64,000 nt of DNA from Streptomyces asiaticus. GTDB taxonomy: Bacteria > Actinomycetota > Actinomycetes > Streptomycetales > Streptomycetaceae. A model generated the notes under the pieces. That model was given only the letters and a program-made list of their open reading frames with translations. It was not told the origin of the DNA and did not search any database. The stretch covers positions 8,308,001-8,372,000 of the forward strand of contig NZ_JAGSHX010000006.1 in NCBI RefSeq assembly GCF_018138715.1. The letters run 5' to 3'. The position numbers and the translations under genes are program-made. This document shows positions 46,911 to 55,030 of this stretch, piece by piece. Positions within the stretch are counted from its first letter, which is position 1, and every line of letters starts with the position of its first letter.

Positions 46911-47062
46911 GGTTCGGTGGCGCCCCGCAGGGGCGCGGGCTGCGTCGATGTGCGGCTCCGCCGCGGCTGTGTCGATGTGCGGCTCCGCCGCGTGGGCGAC
47001 CAGTCACGACGGCGCCGCGGACGATCCACGGCAGGTCAGGGCACTTCCAGCGGAGCGCTTAG
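46911..47062. repeat. Dispersed intergenic repeat with hairpin, copy 2
   Basis: Same element as 31601-31729: a hairpin (GCGCCCC, GCA, GGGGCGC at 46920-46936), here with the GTCGATGTGCGGCTCCGCCG core duplicated in tandem, ending in GGAGCGCTTAG. The hairpin probably terminates the O-methyltransferase transcript. Confidence 0.65.
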
Positions 47063-47111
47063 CACCCGGGTGCGGCTACCGTTCGCGCTTGGTGAAGCGT
47101 GGGTTCGGGGT

Positions 47112-47801
47112 TCATGAGCGCACTCTCCCCTCCGGGGACGCCTCGTGCTCGCCCGTACGGCTCTGGACGTAGCCGTACGAGGCGATCGCCCCGTACACCA
47201 GCGCCGCGCCCAGCAGCCAGCCGGCCAGGACGTCGCTGGGCCAGTGGACGCCCAGATAGAGCCGGGTGAAGCCGACGCCCAGCACGGATACGGCCCCTAC
47301 GGCGGCCATGAGCCGCAGCCACTTCGCGGGTGCCCCGTGCAGCGTCATCAGCCACAGCAGCAGCCCGAAGGCGACGGTCGCGGTCAGGGCGTGGCCGGAC
47401 GGGAAGGCCGTGTAGTGCGCCGAGTCCACCGGATCCGGCCACCGGGGACGCTCCCGGTCGAGCGCGGCCTTCACCGCCTGTTGCAGCGCCGTGCCCAGCG
47501 CCGCCGTGACGGCCACCCAGAGGGCGAGCCGCCACTCCCGGCGCCACAGCAGCCACCCCACGGCCACGGCCAGCAGCGCACGCATCGTCCAGGGGTCCCA
47601 GAACCAATCCGTGAGCACCCTGTTGGCCCGAGTGAGGCCGTGGTGCCGGACGGCGGAGTGGTGCAGGGTGACGACGATGTCCCGGTCGACGGTCCCGAGG
47701 GGCCCCCAATGGGCGGCCACCAGGGCGAGCACCACGAGGAAGAGCGCGGTGAAGACGGCCGCGGCGCGGGCGGCTCGGTGGTGGAGGGTTGCCGGCTGCA
47801 T
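47112..47801 (-). CDS. PAP2-family membrane phosphatase
   Basis: 229-residue phosphatidic-acid-phosphatase type 2 protein with about six membrane helices. The three phosphatase motifs are visible: KAALDRERP, PSGHAL (residues about 133-138) and RLYLGVHWPSDVLAG. Such enzymes dephosphorylate lipid phosphates, including polyprenyl diphosphates, at the outer membrane face. ATG 47801 is chosen as the start just before the first hydrophobic segment; the frame is open further upstream through a repeat region without homology. No strong ribosome-binding site is visible. Tandem repeats at 47882-47964 lie in its upstream region. Confidence 0.87.
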   Translation of the reverse strand: MQPATLHHRAARAAAVFTALFLVVLALVAAHWGPLGTVDRDIVVTLHHSAVRHHGLTRANRVLTDWFWDPWTMRALLAVAVGWLLWRREWRLALWVAVTAALGTALQQAVKAALDRERPRWPDPVDSAHYTAFPSGHALTATVAFGLLLWLMTLHGAPAKWLRLMAAVGAVSVLGVGFTRLYLGVHWPSDVLAGWLLGAALVYGAIASYGYVQSRTGEHEASPEGRVRS

Positions 47802-47881
47802 GGGTCGATGATCGCCGACGGGCGGGCCCCGGAGCCAGGAGGCCCTCGATCTTCCTCGAATCAGGAGCCGCCGTTCTGCCG

Positions 47882-47964
47882 AGAACGCCGAGAACGTTGT
47901 ACTGAGAACGCCGAGAACGTTGTACTGAGAACGCAGAACGTCGTACTGAGAACGCCGGGAACGC
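47882..47964. repeat. 23-bp direct repeats upstream of the PAP2 gene
   Basis: Two exact 23-base units (47882-47904 and 47905-47927, AGAACGCCG followed by AGAACGTTGTACTG) are followed by a 21-base variant (47928-47948) and a partial unit. They fill the space between the M56 gene's stop and the PAP2 promoter region. Confidence 0.85.
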
Positions 47965-48900
47965 CTACCCGAGCACCCGCAGCGCCGGGACGAGCGTGAC
48001 CAGCAGCGGGACGGCCGGGACGAGCGCCGCGGTGGCCGTAAGGCGCCAGCGGCGCGCCACCGGGAGGCGGGAGGCCGGGGCCAGCAGCCGGTCCACCCGC
48101 TGCGGCACCTGCGCGAGCCCGCTGGGGCAGGGGCCGAACACCCCACGGTCCTCGTTGAGTTCGACCAGCGCGAGCGCGGTGGTCGTCCGCCCGAAGCGCC
48201 GTGACGCGGAGTCGTCGGCGGCCAGCTCGACCAGCCGGTGCACCTCGTCGCGGAACGCCGCGAACATGGTCACCTGAGGAAAACCGATGGCCAGCGCGCC
48301 CGAGCAGTGCAGCAGCCAGTGGTGACGGGCGCGGGCGTGGCCCTGCTCATGGGCGATGACGGCGTCCAGCCGACGGCCCTTGAGGCGGCGCAGCGCCGCC
48401 GTGGTGATGACCAACTGGGGCGTGGTGCCCGGCAGCCACCAGGCGTCCGGCTTGTCGCTCTCCAGGACCACCAGACGCTCCTCGCCGGGCTCCTCACCGG
48501 GCAAGGCGGGGGAGCGGACGAGGAGTTCGGCGCGGTGCTGCCTGCGCCAGGCGCGGGCGCGGCCGATCTCGCGGGTGAGCATCACCGCGCTCCAGACGGC
48601 CCCGAAGGCGAGCACGAGGGCGACGGGTGCGGCCAACGGCCCGTAGCCGGACAGCGCGTACGCGTCCACCACGCCCTTGGGCGCGGGGGCGAAGACATTG
48701 CCGCGCACGGCATCCCAGGCGGCCGCCCCGGTGAGCGCCATGGTCAGCGCGCAGCACAACAGCACTCCGACGACCACGCACTGCCACACCCAGAGGGCGA
48801 GCACGGGTTCGCGGTCGATCCAGTCGGAGCGGGACAGCAGGCGCGGCGCCATTGCCGCCGCCAGTGCGCCGAGGCCCATCAGCGCGAACGGGACCATCAT
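47965..48900 (-). CDS. M56-family membrane metallopeptidase, second copy
   Basis: 311-residue M56 peptidase with four hydrophobic segments and the zinc motif HEQGH (about residues 189-193), preceded by the conserved WWLPGTTPQLVITTAAL strand region. It has no sensor domain. Unlike the copy at 39963-40895, no BlaI-type repressor lies next to it; its same-strand upstream neighbour is a DUF5134 membrane protein ending 97 bases before. A 14-bp palindrome at 48977-48990 lies in that gap. The start is taken at the first of two adjacent Met codons; either is possible. Confidence 0.87.
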   Translation of the reverse strand: MMVPFALMGLGALAAAMAPRLLSRSDWIDREPVLALWVWQCVVVGVLLCCALTMALTGAAAWDAVRGNVFAPAPKGVVDAYALSGYGPLAAPVALVLAFGAVWSAVMLTREIGRARAWRRQHRAELLVRSPALPGEEPGEERLVVLESDKPDAWWLPGTTPQLVITTAALRRLKGRRLDAVIAHEQGHARARHHWLLHCSGALAIGFPQVTMFAAFRDEVHRLVELAADDSASRRFGRTTTALALVELNEDRGVFGPCPSGLAQVPQRVDRLLAPASRLPVARRWRLTATAALVPAVPLLVTLVPALRVLG

Positions 48901-48976
48901 GGCCGTCAGCCTATGATCGCGACGCTCGGGCGGGTACGGTCACGGCGGGGAAGTGACGCATGCCACGGTGCGACTA

Positions 48977-48990
48977 CGCAACGCGTTGCG
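48977..48990. promoter_or_regulatory. Perfect 14-bp palindrome upstream of M56 gene
   Basis: CGCAACGCGTTGCG is a perfect palindrome 77 bases upstream of the M56 start and 7 bases past the DUF5134 stop. It could be an operator for the M56 gene. Confidence 0.4.
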
Positions 48991-48996
48991 GCCCGT

Positions 48997-49602
48997 TCAC
49001 AGCGTCAGCAGCATCGCGAACATCCCTATCCCCATCGACAGCCTGCACGCATGCCGCAGCTCGGGCCGCCGCGACCACCCGGCGCCGGGTGGCCCCGCCC
49101 CCGCCGCGTCCACGGCCCCGTCCGTCATCGGTACGAGCCGCAGCCCGGACCGTACGACGTAGACCGCGAAGTACACGAGCAGCACCCCGGTCAGCAGCGG
49201 CACCCCGCCCGCCATCCGGCCCGGGGCCGTCTCCCCGGTGGGGTGATGATGGCCGCCGGTGGTGCCCACCATCATCGCGAGCGCCATGTAGACCATCGCC
49301 AGCGCGCCGATGGTGTGATGCAGACGGTGCCCCGGGAGCCCGGCCCCGTGCGGGACCGGCAGCAGCGCCCTTACGGCGGCCACGGCGAAGACCGCCACGA
49401 AGGCGGGCGGGCCCCAGGGCCGGGGGTCCAGCACGGTGGACGGCACCGCCATCACGGCCATCCCCCACCCCATCAGCGCCTCGGCGCCCGCGATCCGCCG
49501 CCCCGGCCCGGGCGGCTCACCGCGCATCTGCAACAGACAGTAGCCACCCGTGGCCGCGCACAGCGCGACCAGCAGCCAGCCGATGAGTGGAGGTCCGTGC
49601 AC
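48997..49602 (-). CDS. DUF5134 integral membrane protein
   Basis: 201-residue membrane protein with five or six hydrophobic segments and a His-rich loop (HHTIG, GGHHHP around residues 90-118). This is the DUF5134 pattern, found in actinobacteria near copper- and M56-related genes; function unknown. The GTG at 49602 is chosen because GGGAGGTG precedes it closely and hydrophobicity begins at once; the frame is open upstream without conservation. It probably forms a unit with the M56 gene downstream. Confidence 0.78.
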   Translation of the reverse strand: MHGPPLIGWLLVALCAATGGYCLLQMRGEPPGPGRRIAGAEALMGWGMAVMAVPSTVLDPRPWGPPAFVAVFAVAAVRALLPVPHGAGLPGHRLHHTIGALAMVYMALAMMVGTTGGHHHPTGETAPGRMAGGVPLLTGVLLVYFAVYVVRSGLRLVPMTDGAVDAAGAGPPGAGWSRRPELRHACRLSMGIGMFAMLLTL

Positions 49603-49817
49603 GGCCACACCTCCCGAAGGGGGACGTATTACCAGGAGACATCCCCTGCCGCGGCACCACACACGGGAGCGCATGGGCGCAGTGGGGGAGCGCGAGGCGT
49701 GCGGAGTAGTGGGGAGCGCGCGGCCTGGTATGGCACGGTGAGAGATGCGCCCGTGGATCACGCAGGCCCCAGCCGCACCACGGGACGTGAACAGCCGTCC
49801 AAAGAGGAGGAGAGCCC

Positions 49818-50237
49818 GTGTCGAATCCACCGCTTCCCGAGGCCGCGGTCGCCATGCTCGAGAAGCCCAATCCGGCCGTGATCGCGACGGTCCGGTCCGA
49901 CGGTCAGCCGGTGTCCACGGCCACCTGGTACCTCTGGGACGACGGCCGGATCCTGGTCAACATGGACGAGGGCCGCAAGCGGCTCGACCACATCCGTAAC
50001 GACCCCAGGGTCTCGCTCACCGTGATCGACGAGGCGAACTGGTACAACCACATCACCCTCATCGGCCGGGTCGTCGAGCTCCAGGACGACAAGGACCTGG
50101 CCGGAATCGACCGGCTGGCCCAGCAATACCTGGGCAGGGAGTACCCGCAGCGGGACCGCGGCCGGGTCAGCGCCTGGATCGAGATCGAACGCTGGCACGG
50201 CTGGGGCGAGCACAAGGAGAACACCCAGCCCGGCTGA
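49818..50237 (+). CDS. PPOX-class (F420-type) oxidoreductase
   Basis: 139-residue split-barrel flavin/deazaflavin-binding protein. The N-terminal pattern (VIATVRSDGQPVSTATWYLWDDGRILVNM) and the HIRNDPRVSLTVID strand match small F420-dependent PPOX-class oxidoreductases, which act as dimers in the cytoplasm on diverse substrates. GAGGAGGAG lies just before the GTG start. The gene is monocistronic: a GC-rich hairpin follows the stop, and the preceding DUF5134 gene is divergent. The substrate cannot be deduced. Confidence 0.88.
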   Translation: MSNPPLPEAAVAMLEKPNPAVIATVRSDGQPVSTATWYLWDDGRILVNMDEGRKRLDHIRNDPRVSLTVIDEANWYNHITLIGRVVELQDDKDLAGIDRLAQQYLGREYPQRDRGRVSAWIEIERWHGWGEHKENTQPG

Positions 50238-50257
50238 TCTCCCCTCCGGCACCGTCC

Positions 50258-50311
50258 GCCGTCCGTCCCACCACCACCTCCGGCCACCGCGAGCCGTGGC
50301 GGGCGGACGGC
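50258..50311 (+). terminator. Branched GC-rich hairpin after the PPOX gene
   Basis: GCCGTCCGTCC (50258-50268) pairs with GGCGGACGGC (to 50311), one GU pair, with a small inner stem in the loop. It lies 20 bases past the stop codon. No T-run follows. Confidence 0.5.
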
Positions 50312-50734
50312 GTCAGACGATCCCGGTACGGGACGTCGCATCCGACGCCCCGACGGTACGGCCGTGGCGATCTACGGCACTGGCCGGTACATCGCAGTGA
50401 CGGGACGCCGACATGGCAACGCCCTGTCGCTGCTGGGTAATCTGTCCCTGGCCGTCAGCGCGTTCCTGCGTTGAGGTGCCCGGAGAATCGCGGAAGTCGC
50501 GCCACGCGTCGCGAACCTCGCGAAGCACTCCGATCGCCTTAACGAGTGATCTTGATTAGGTTCTTTATTTGCCACCCGCGATCGCTAAGGGCTCCTAACA
50601 AAAGTGGTGGACTTGACCTGGCCAGCGGTTGGCGTCACGCACGAGGCAGCCGGATAGCGGAACGCGGTCAGCCGCGCCATCGCACGCGATAAACCCGGCG
50701 ACGCCGACGATCACTCCCGGGATACTGGTCGCCC
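50312..50734. other. Gene-poor spacer
   Basis: About 420 bases with lower GC around 50530-50610. Short minus-strand frames (50313-50528, 50372-50575) have no recognisable product. No tRNA or repeat was seen. It should contain the promoter of the kinase-like gene, which I cannot place. Confidence 0.4.
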
Positions 50735-51481
50735 ATGAATGAGGTCAAAGTCGTCGTTGCCCATTCCGAGCGCGCGACCCTGCGCGTCGGCGGCGTGTTC
50801 CTGAAGGTGGACGCAGATCAGGCGCGCATCGACGTCGAGGTCGAGGCGATGGCCCTGGCGCCGGTCCCGACTCCGAAGGTCCTGTGGCGCAAGCCGCCCG
50901 TGCTCGCGATCGAGGCGGTCCCGGGGACGGCGCTCGGCCGCCTCGGCGAGCCGTCGACCGCGTCCCCGGCGGCGTGGGCTGCGGCGGGTGCCGCCATCCG
51001 GAAGTTGCACGACGCGCCGTTGCCGCCCTGGCCCGGCCGGGCGGGCCAGGGCCTCGACGAGTTGGCCGCGGATCTCGACGGCGAGTGCGAGTGGCTCGTG
51101 ACGAACGGCGTCCTGCCCGCCGACCTGGTCACCCGCAACCGCCAGGTCGCCGAGGCCGCGCTCCGGCCCTGGACTCCGGTATTCACGCACGGCGACCTGC
51201 AGATCACTCACGTGTTCGTCGACAGCGACGAGATCACGGGCATCATCGACTGGTCCGAGGCGGGCCGGGGTGATGCCCTGTTCGACCTCGCCACGTTGAC
51301 GCTCGGACACGAGGAGCACCTCGGCGACGTCGTTGCCGGCTATGGCACCGACGTTGACCCCGACGTGATCCGCGCGTGGTGGTCATTGCGAAGCCTGCTG
51401 GGGGTTCGCTGGCTGGTCGAGCATGGCTTTGACCCGTTCGCGCCGGGCTGTGAAGTCGAGGTGCTGAGATCCCGGATGTGA
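50735..51481 (+). CDS. Aminoglycoside phosphotransferase-like kinase
   Basis: 248-residue APH/choline-kinase-fold protein. The catalytic loop is FTHGDLQITHVF (about residues 150-161; Asp of HGD) and the metal-binding segment is GIIDWSEAGRGD (about 169-180). The N-terminal lobe carries a short Lys-containing strand (VFLKVD). Relatives phosphorylate aminoglycosides or other small molecules, but many in Streptomyces are uncharacterised, so resistance cannot be assumed. No strong ribosome-binding site precedes the ATG, so another start is possible. An IS remnant lies 40 bases downstream, marking a rearranged area. Confidence 0.8.
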   Translation: MNEVKVVVAHSERATLRVGGVFLKVDADQARIDVEVEAMALAPVPTPKVLWRKPPVLAIEAVPGTALGRLGEPSTASPAAWAAAGAAIRKLHDAPLPPWPGRAGQGLDELAADLDGECEWLVTNGVLPADLVTRNRQVAEAALRPWTPVFTHGDLQITHVFVDSDEITGIIDWSEAGRGDALFDLATLTLGHEEHLGDVVAGYGTDVDPDVIRAWWSLRSLLGVRWLVEHGFDPFAPGCEVEVLRSRM

Positions 51482-51521
51482 GGCTGCGCGGGCCCGACTG
51501 CTGCGAACGCGTTCTGACGCG

Positions 51522-52200
51522 TCAGCAGGCCATCTCGTAGGCGCGTTGCCTGCCCTTACGCCCGACAAAGTGCGGGGCGGAGTCGTCGCCAGCAGATGAC
51601 GGCGCAGCCGAAGGTGACGAACGCATGATGGATGTCGTCGCGGATCTCCCAGCGGATGCGCAGGCGGCGGAACCAGTGCAGCAACGCGATCGCTCCTTCC
51701 ACGACCCAGCGGTAGACGCCCAGGCCGGAGCCGTGCATGGTGCCGCGCCGGGCGATGTGCGGGGTGATCTGGAACCGGCGGGCCTTGTCCCGGTACACCT
51801 CGTGGTCATCGCCACGGTCGCGTACAGGTGCTTGGGGCGGCACAGTGGTTGGCCGCGCTTGCCGCGGACCGGCGGGATGGCCTGGATCAATGGGATCAGT
51901 TGGGTGACCTCGTTGCAGTTGCCGCCGGTGGTGATCGCGGTAGGTGGGATGCCGTGCGCCTCGACGATCAGGTGGTGCTTGCTGCCGGCCTTGCCCCGGT
52001 CCACCGGGGACGGACCGGTGGTCGGCCCGCTCTTCATCGCGCGGATGTGGCTGGAGTCGACCGCAGCGCGGGAGAAGTCCAGCAGGTCTGCGGCCCGTAG
52101 CTCGGAGAGCAGCAGCTCGTGCAGGCGCTGCCAGACCCCGACCTCGTTCCAGTCCCGCAGCCGTCGCCAGCAGGTCATCCCCGAGCCGAAGCATCAACTA
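51522..52200 (-). mobile_element. IS5-family insertion sequence remnant
   Basis: The segment contains a 5'-truncated, frameshifted transposase gene. Clear terminal inverted repeats or a target duplication could not be identified. It lies between a kinase-like gene and a broken XRE regulator. Confidence 0.65.
51556..52178 (-). pseudogene. IS5-family transposase, truncated and frameshifted
   Basis: Reading right to left, the first part encodes an IS5-type DDE core (MTCWRRLRDWNEVGVW, AAVDSSHIRA with the first catalytic Asp, GKAGSKHHLIVEAHGIP). At about 51810 the frame changes: the expected YADRGDDHEVYRDKAR continues only in another frame, consistent with loss of one G in GCGGACC. The second frame then gives ITPHIARRG, GVYRWVVEGAIALLHWFRRLRIRWE, with the final catalytic Glu, and stops near 51556. 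The usual N-terminal 60-100 residues are missing. The gene cannot make an active transposase without programmed frameshifting, and the 5' loss argues against that. Confidence 0.82.
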
Positions 52201-52331
52201 GAACTGACACGACGTCATTCCCGGATCCCCAGAAGCCTCATTTTGTCAGGAGTCGTAAGGGCGCCGTCGGGGGGCAGCAGGGACCGATCTCGGAAAGATC
52301 TTTCGCAACGCTGGCACACCTTGGTCCTTGA

Positions 52332-52565
52332 TCATTTTCCTTTGACGCCTGAAGGGTGGAGCGCTGATGGCCGGACGATGACCCGCCCCGAAGGACCCAT
52401 CGAAGCGCCGTCGACGAGGTGCCGGAGGAGGACGAATGATCTGCCGGCCCTGCGCCAGGGCGGGTCGACGAGCGCCGCCCCGAGGACCGCGCCCGGTGCG
52501 TTGGCGACGGGTGCACGTGCCAGCACCGGCTCGTTGGCGACCGTCAGACGAAATGACCGCAACAC
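52332..52565 (-). CDS. Small hypothetical protein downstream of the XRE regulator
   Basis: 77-residue reading frame starting at GTG 52565, with GGAGG five bases upstream, 44 bases after the XRE stop on the same strand. No domain is recognised; the sequence is Val/Ala/Arg-rich (SFRLTVANEPVLARAPV). The good ribosome-binding site and operon position favour a real gene, but base composition alone could produce such a frame, so this call is tentative. Confidence 0.35.
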   Translation of the reverse strand: MLRSFRLTVANEPVLARAPVANAPGAVLGAALVDPPWRRAGRSFVLLRHLVDGASMGPSGRVIVRPSALHPSGVKGK

Positions 52566-52608
52566 AGCAGCCTCCGTCGGGATCATCCGGCGGGGGCTTT
52601 TTGCGTTC

Positions 52609-53788
52609 TCAGGATGCCAGTCCGGACCGCTTGGCCATCGCCGGCAGATCCGGTCGGCTGCGCTGGTGGAGGGTCCAGAGGACGCGGAGCACTTCCCGTG
52701 CCATGGGGTGGATCTCCGCCATCTGCGGAGCGACGTGGAAGGCGTACTTCAGCGCGTCCTCGGCCCCGACGAGATCTTTCGTTGCCAGGCGAGCACGCGC
52801 AGCGTCGATGGCCAGCCGACCGACCCGTGACGGCTTGAGCCCTGCGGGAGGGTTCTTGAGCAGCGGGGCCGCTACTTCGGCCGCCTTGTCGGGGTGGTTC
52901 AGCTCGATCTGCGCAGCCAGCTCGTACAGTGCGGTGTTGCCTTGGCCAAACGTCAGGTTGTGCTGAAGAACGTCGGGCCCGCTGATTCTCTCCGCCATCG
53001 CCTTTGCCCGCCTGACGTGGTCCGCGGTGGCGTTGGCGTCCTCGTGACGGCTGGCCAGGACGATGCCGCGGAGATGGAGCGATCCCAGATGGACGACGCG
53101 TTCCAGGTCGTCGCCCGGCGTCCGCTCGTACTGGACGATGGCGCGCTCGATGATGGCCAGCCCGTCGGAGTACTCGCCGGCTGACTGGTACGTCCCCGCC
53201 TCGTTCCACGCCGCAGCAGCCACGGCCTCGGGATTCCATGTCTGCTGAGCTGCCCACTGCTGACGTGACACGATCATGTCCGCCAGGTCCGGCTGACGGA
53301 AACGGTGAGCGCAGGCGTAGGCACAGCTATAGACGTCGGCCACCTGCCCCCACGCCACTGCGTCACCGTCGCTCTCCATTGCCGTTGCGGTGACCTGACC
53401 GAGAAGCTTGGGGAGGAGCTGGAGCAGCTTCAGATAGTCGGTATCGGCACGGAGCTGGGCGGCCCGCTGGAGGGACGCTGCCAGTTCGCCAGGAGGCGGA
53501 ACGTCCTCACGCGGCAGCGTGTGACGACGTACGACGGTTCGGAGGGCGTCCATCAGCTCGTGCTGCTTCGACGGATCAGCGAATGGATCGCCGTAGATGC
53601 GGGCCGTCGTGACCTTCAAGGCGCTCGCCGCTGCTGCCACGTTCGGCGGAGTAGCCGGGCGAAGTCCAGTCTCGATCTTGCTCAGATACGAGAGCGTGAT
53701 CCCCATTTGACGGGCGAGCCGTCTGGCTCAGCCCACGGACCTTACGCAATACCGCGATGTTCTCGCCCGCTGACGGTGCGCTGTGCAT
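52609..53788 (-). pseudogene. XRE-family regulator with frameshift inside the helix-turn-helix
   Basis: The N-terminus (ATG 53788; SAGENIAVLRKVRGLSQT) and the remainder (LARQMGITLSYLSKIETG, then a long helical TPR-like region to 52609) lie in different frames. The break is at about 53722, between GLSQT and LARQ, in the middle of the DNA-binding helices. Restoring two bases would give the canonical LSQ-x-x-LAR spacing. The whole protein would be about 390 residues, the usual length for Streptomyces XRE regulators with a C-terminal repeat domain. Internal starts could still express the helical part (ATG 53706), without DNA binding. A sequencing error cannot be excluded. Two small genes diverge from it. 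Confidence 0.75.
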
Positions 53789-53932
53789 GGCCCCACTGTT
53801 GCACGGGAAAGTCCGTTCGTCCCTCCCTGCCAAGGGTTCTGACGCTCCGTTGTGCAAGTTTTGTGTTAACTGATCAGAAGTCACCCGTAGTTATCTGGTC
53901 ACACAGGGGAAGTCAGTGACCGGGGAGCCGCA

Positions 53933-54391
53933 ATGACCACCGACGAGTCAAACACCCTCGTATTCATCTACGACCGCGAAGGGACCAGTCAGACGGATCG
54001 ATTGCTCGCCCGCATCAGCCTCTGTCGAGCCTACGCGGCCGAGATGAAATGGGACGTTGCAGGTCAATGGGTCGATCGCGGGGATGCCGCCGTGGGTGAA
54101 CGTCGGCCGTTCTGGCAAGGCATGATCGCGGCAATGAAGCAGGAAGGTCAGGGACGCCGCATCGTGTGTCTGGTGGCGACCTGGAACCGCGTCGCGTATC
54201 TCCCGGTCGTTCGTGCTCATCTGCGGCAGCTCGTCACCGACATCGGCGGAACCTGCGTAGCCGTCGAAGACGCTGCGGCCCCTCCGCCTCCGCCTAGTTC
54301 CCAGGACGCGGTCCTGCGTCGGATCCGTGCCGGCGGGGTTCAGGTCCGGCCGGGGGCGACGCTAGTTCGTCACGAGGGGACGGCGTCGTGA
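53933..54391 (+). CDS. Resolvase-like N-terminal domain protein without DNA-binding domain
   Basis: 152-residue protein resembling only the catalytic domain of serine recombinases: FIYDREGTS near the N-terminus (position of the nucleophilic Ser), RISLCRAYAAEMKWDVAGQWVDRGDAAVG, and ATWNRVAYLPVVRAHLRQL where active enzymes have DR-L-R. The second Arg motif is degenerate and no C-terminal helix-turn-helix or Cys-rich region exists, so recombinase activity is doubtful. It diverges from the broken XRE gene and overlaps the next gene by GTGA. A regulatory or structural role in a small conserved module is more likely than DNA exchange. Confidence 0.6.
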   Translation: MTTDESNTLVFIYDREGTSQTDRLLARISLCRAYAAEMKWDVAGQWVDRGDAAVGERRPFWQGMIAAMKQEGQGRRIVCLVATWNRVAYLPVVRAHLRQLVTDIGGTCVAVEDAAAPPPPPSSQDAVLRRIRAGGVQVRPGATLVRHEGTAS

Positions 54392-54675
54392 CCTGGTACT
54401 CCAGCAGAGACGACGACCGCATGTCGCGGCGAGAGGCGATCACGCGAGTTGCGACCATGACGCCTTGCGAAAAAGCCGCTGTGACGTTTGAGGACCGGGG
54501 GCGCGCAGCCATCAGGGCATCGTCGCGGTACCTGGCTGACCCGTCGACGTCGCTCGAAGACGCGCAGGCTGCGATCAAGCTGCTTCAGCTTGCTCTCTCG
54601 GACCTGATTATGGTCGCGGAAGACCGACAGCGACGGCTGGTGCAGTTCCAGGAAGCTGCCAGCCACCCCGCTTGA
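54388..54675 (+). CDS. Small helical hypothetical protein
   Basis: 95-residue protein, GTG start overlapping the previous stop (GTGA). It is predicted largely helical, with charged residues (MSRREAITRVATMTPCEKAAVTFEDRG, then SLEDAQAAIKLLQLALSDLIMVAEDRQRRL). No known domain. Translational coupling to the resolvase-like gene and a strong hairpin 87 bases downstream define a two-gene transcript. Function unknown. Confidence 0.65.
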   Translation: MTWYSSRDDDRMSRREAITRVATMTPCEKAAVTFEDRGRAAIRASSRYLADPSTSLEDAQAAIKLLQLALSDLIMVAEDRQRRLVQFQEAASHPA

Positions 54676-54761
54676 TGGCTTCCTCGTCCCCACCCTCACC
54701 GGCTGCGGAGGGGCCGAGGGTCGGCGGCGGACGCTCCTCGCGCGTCATGCCCACGCCGCCG

Positions 54762-54806
54762 GCGGGGGCTCTTGAGACGTGGAAGGGACGTTCTCAAGGC
54801 CCCCGC
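54762..54806 (+). terminator. Strong hairpin ending the two-gene unit
   Basis: GCGGGGGCTCTTGAGACGT pairs with ACGTTCTCAAGGCCCCCGC (one bulge/mismatch area) around a seven-base loop. The rest of the 355-base gap up to 55030 shows nothing else that I can identify. Confidence 0.65.
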
Positions 54807-55030
54807 ATCAAGACCCCTGCCTGTCGGGCGCTGGAAAGTCAGGCGGGCAGGAAGCGGTCCGGGAGTGCTTTGGTCGGCTCCTCCCGGGCCGTGGTCCCGC
54901 TCCGAGTCCCGGTGACGTGCGACGGGATGAGGGGCGGGGGCCGGACGTAGACACCCCGCCCCGGTCGAGTGCTTGGAGGCTGACGACCGGGACGAGGACA
55001 GCGCACCACTCACAGAAAAGAGGCACGCAC

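Noticed and set aside
47882..47964. CRISPR-like array
   Set aside because: Repeats are directly adjacent without spacers.
50313..50575. Two short minus-strand frames
   Set aside because: No domain, no convincing ribosome-binding site, and mutually overlapping.
54672..55013. Short frames on both strands between the helical protein and the WHxxILHT protein
   Set aside because: They run through the strong terminator hairpin and have low-complexity translations.
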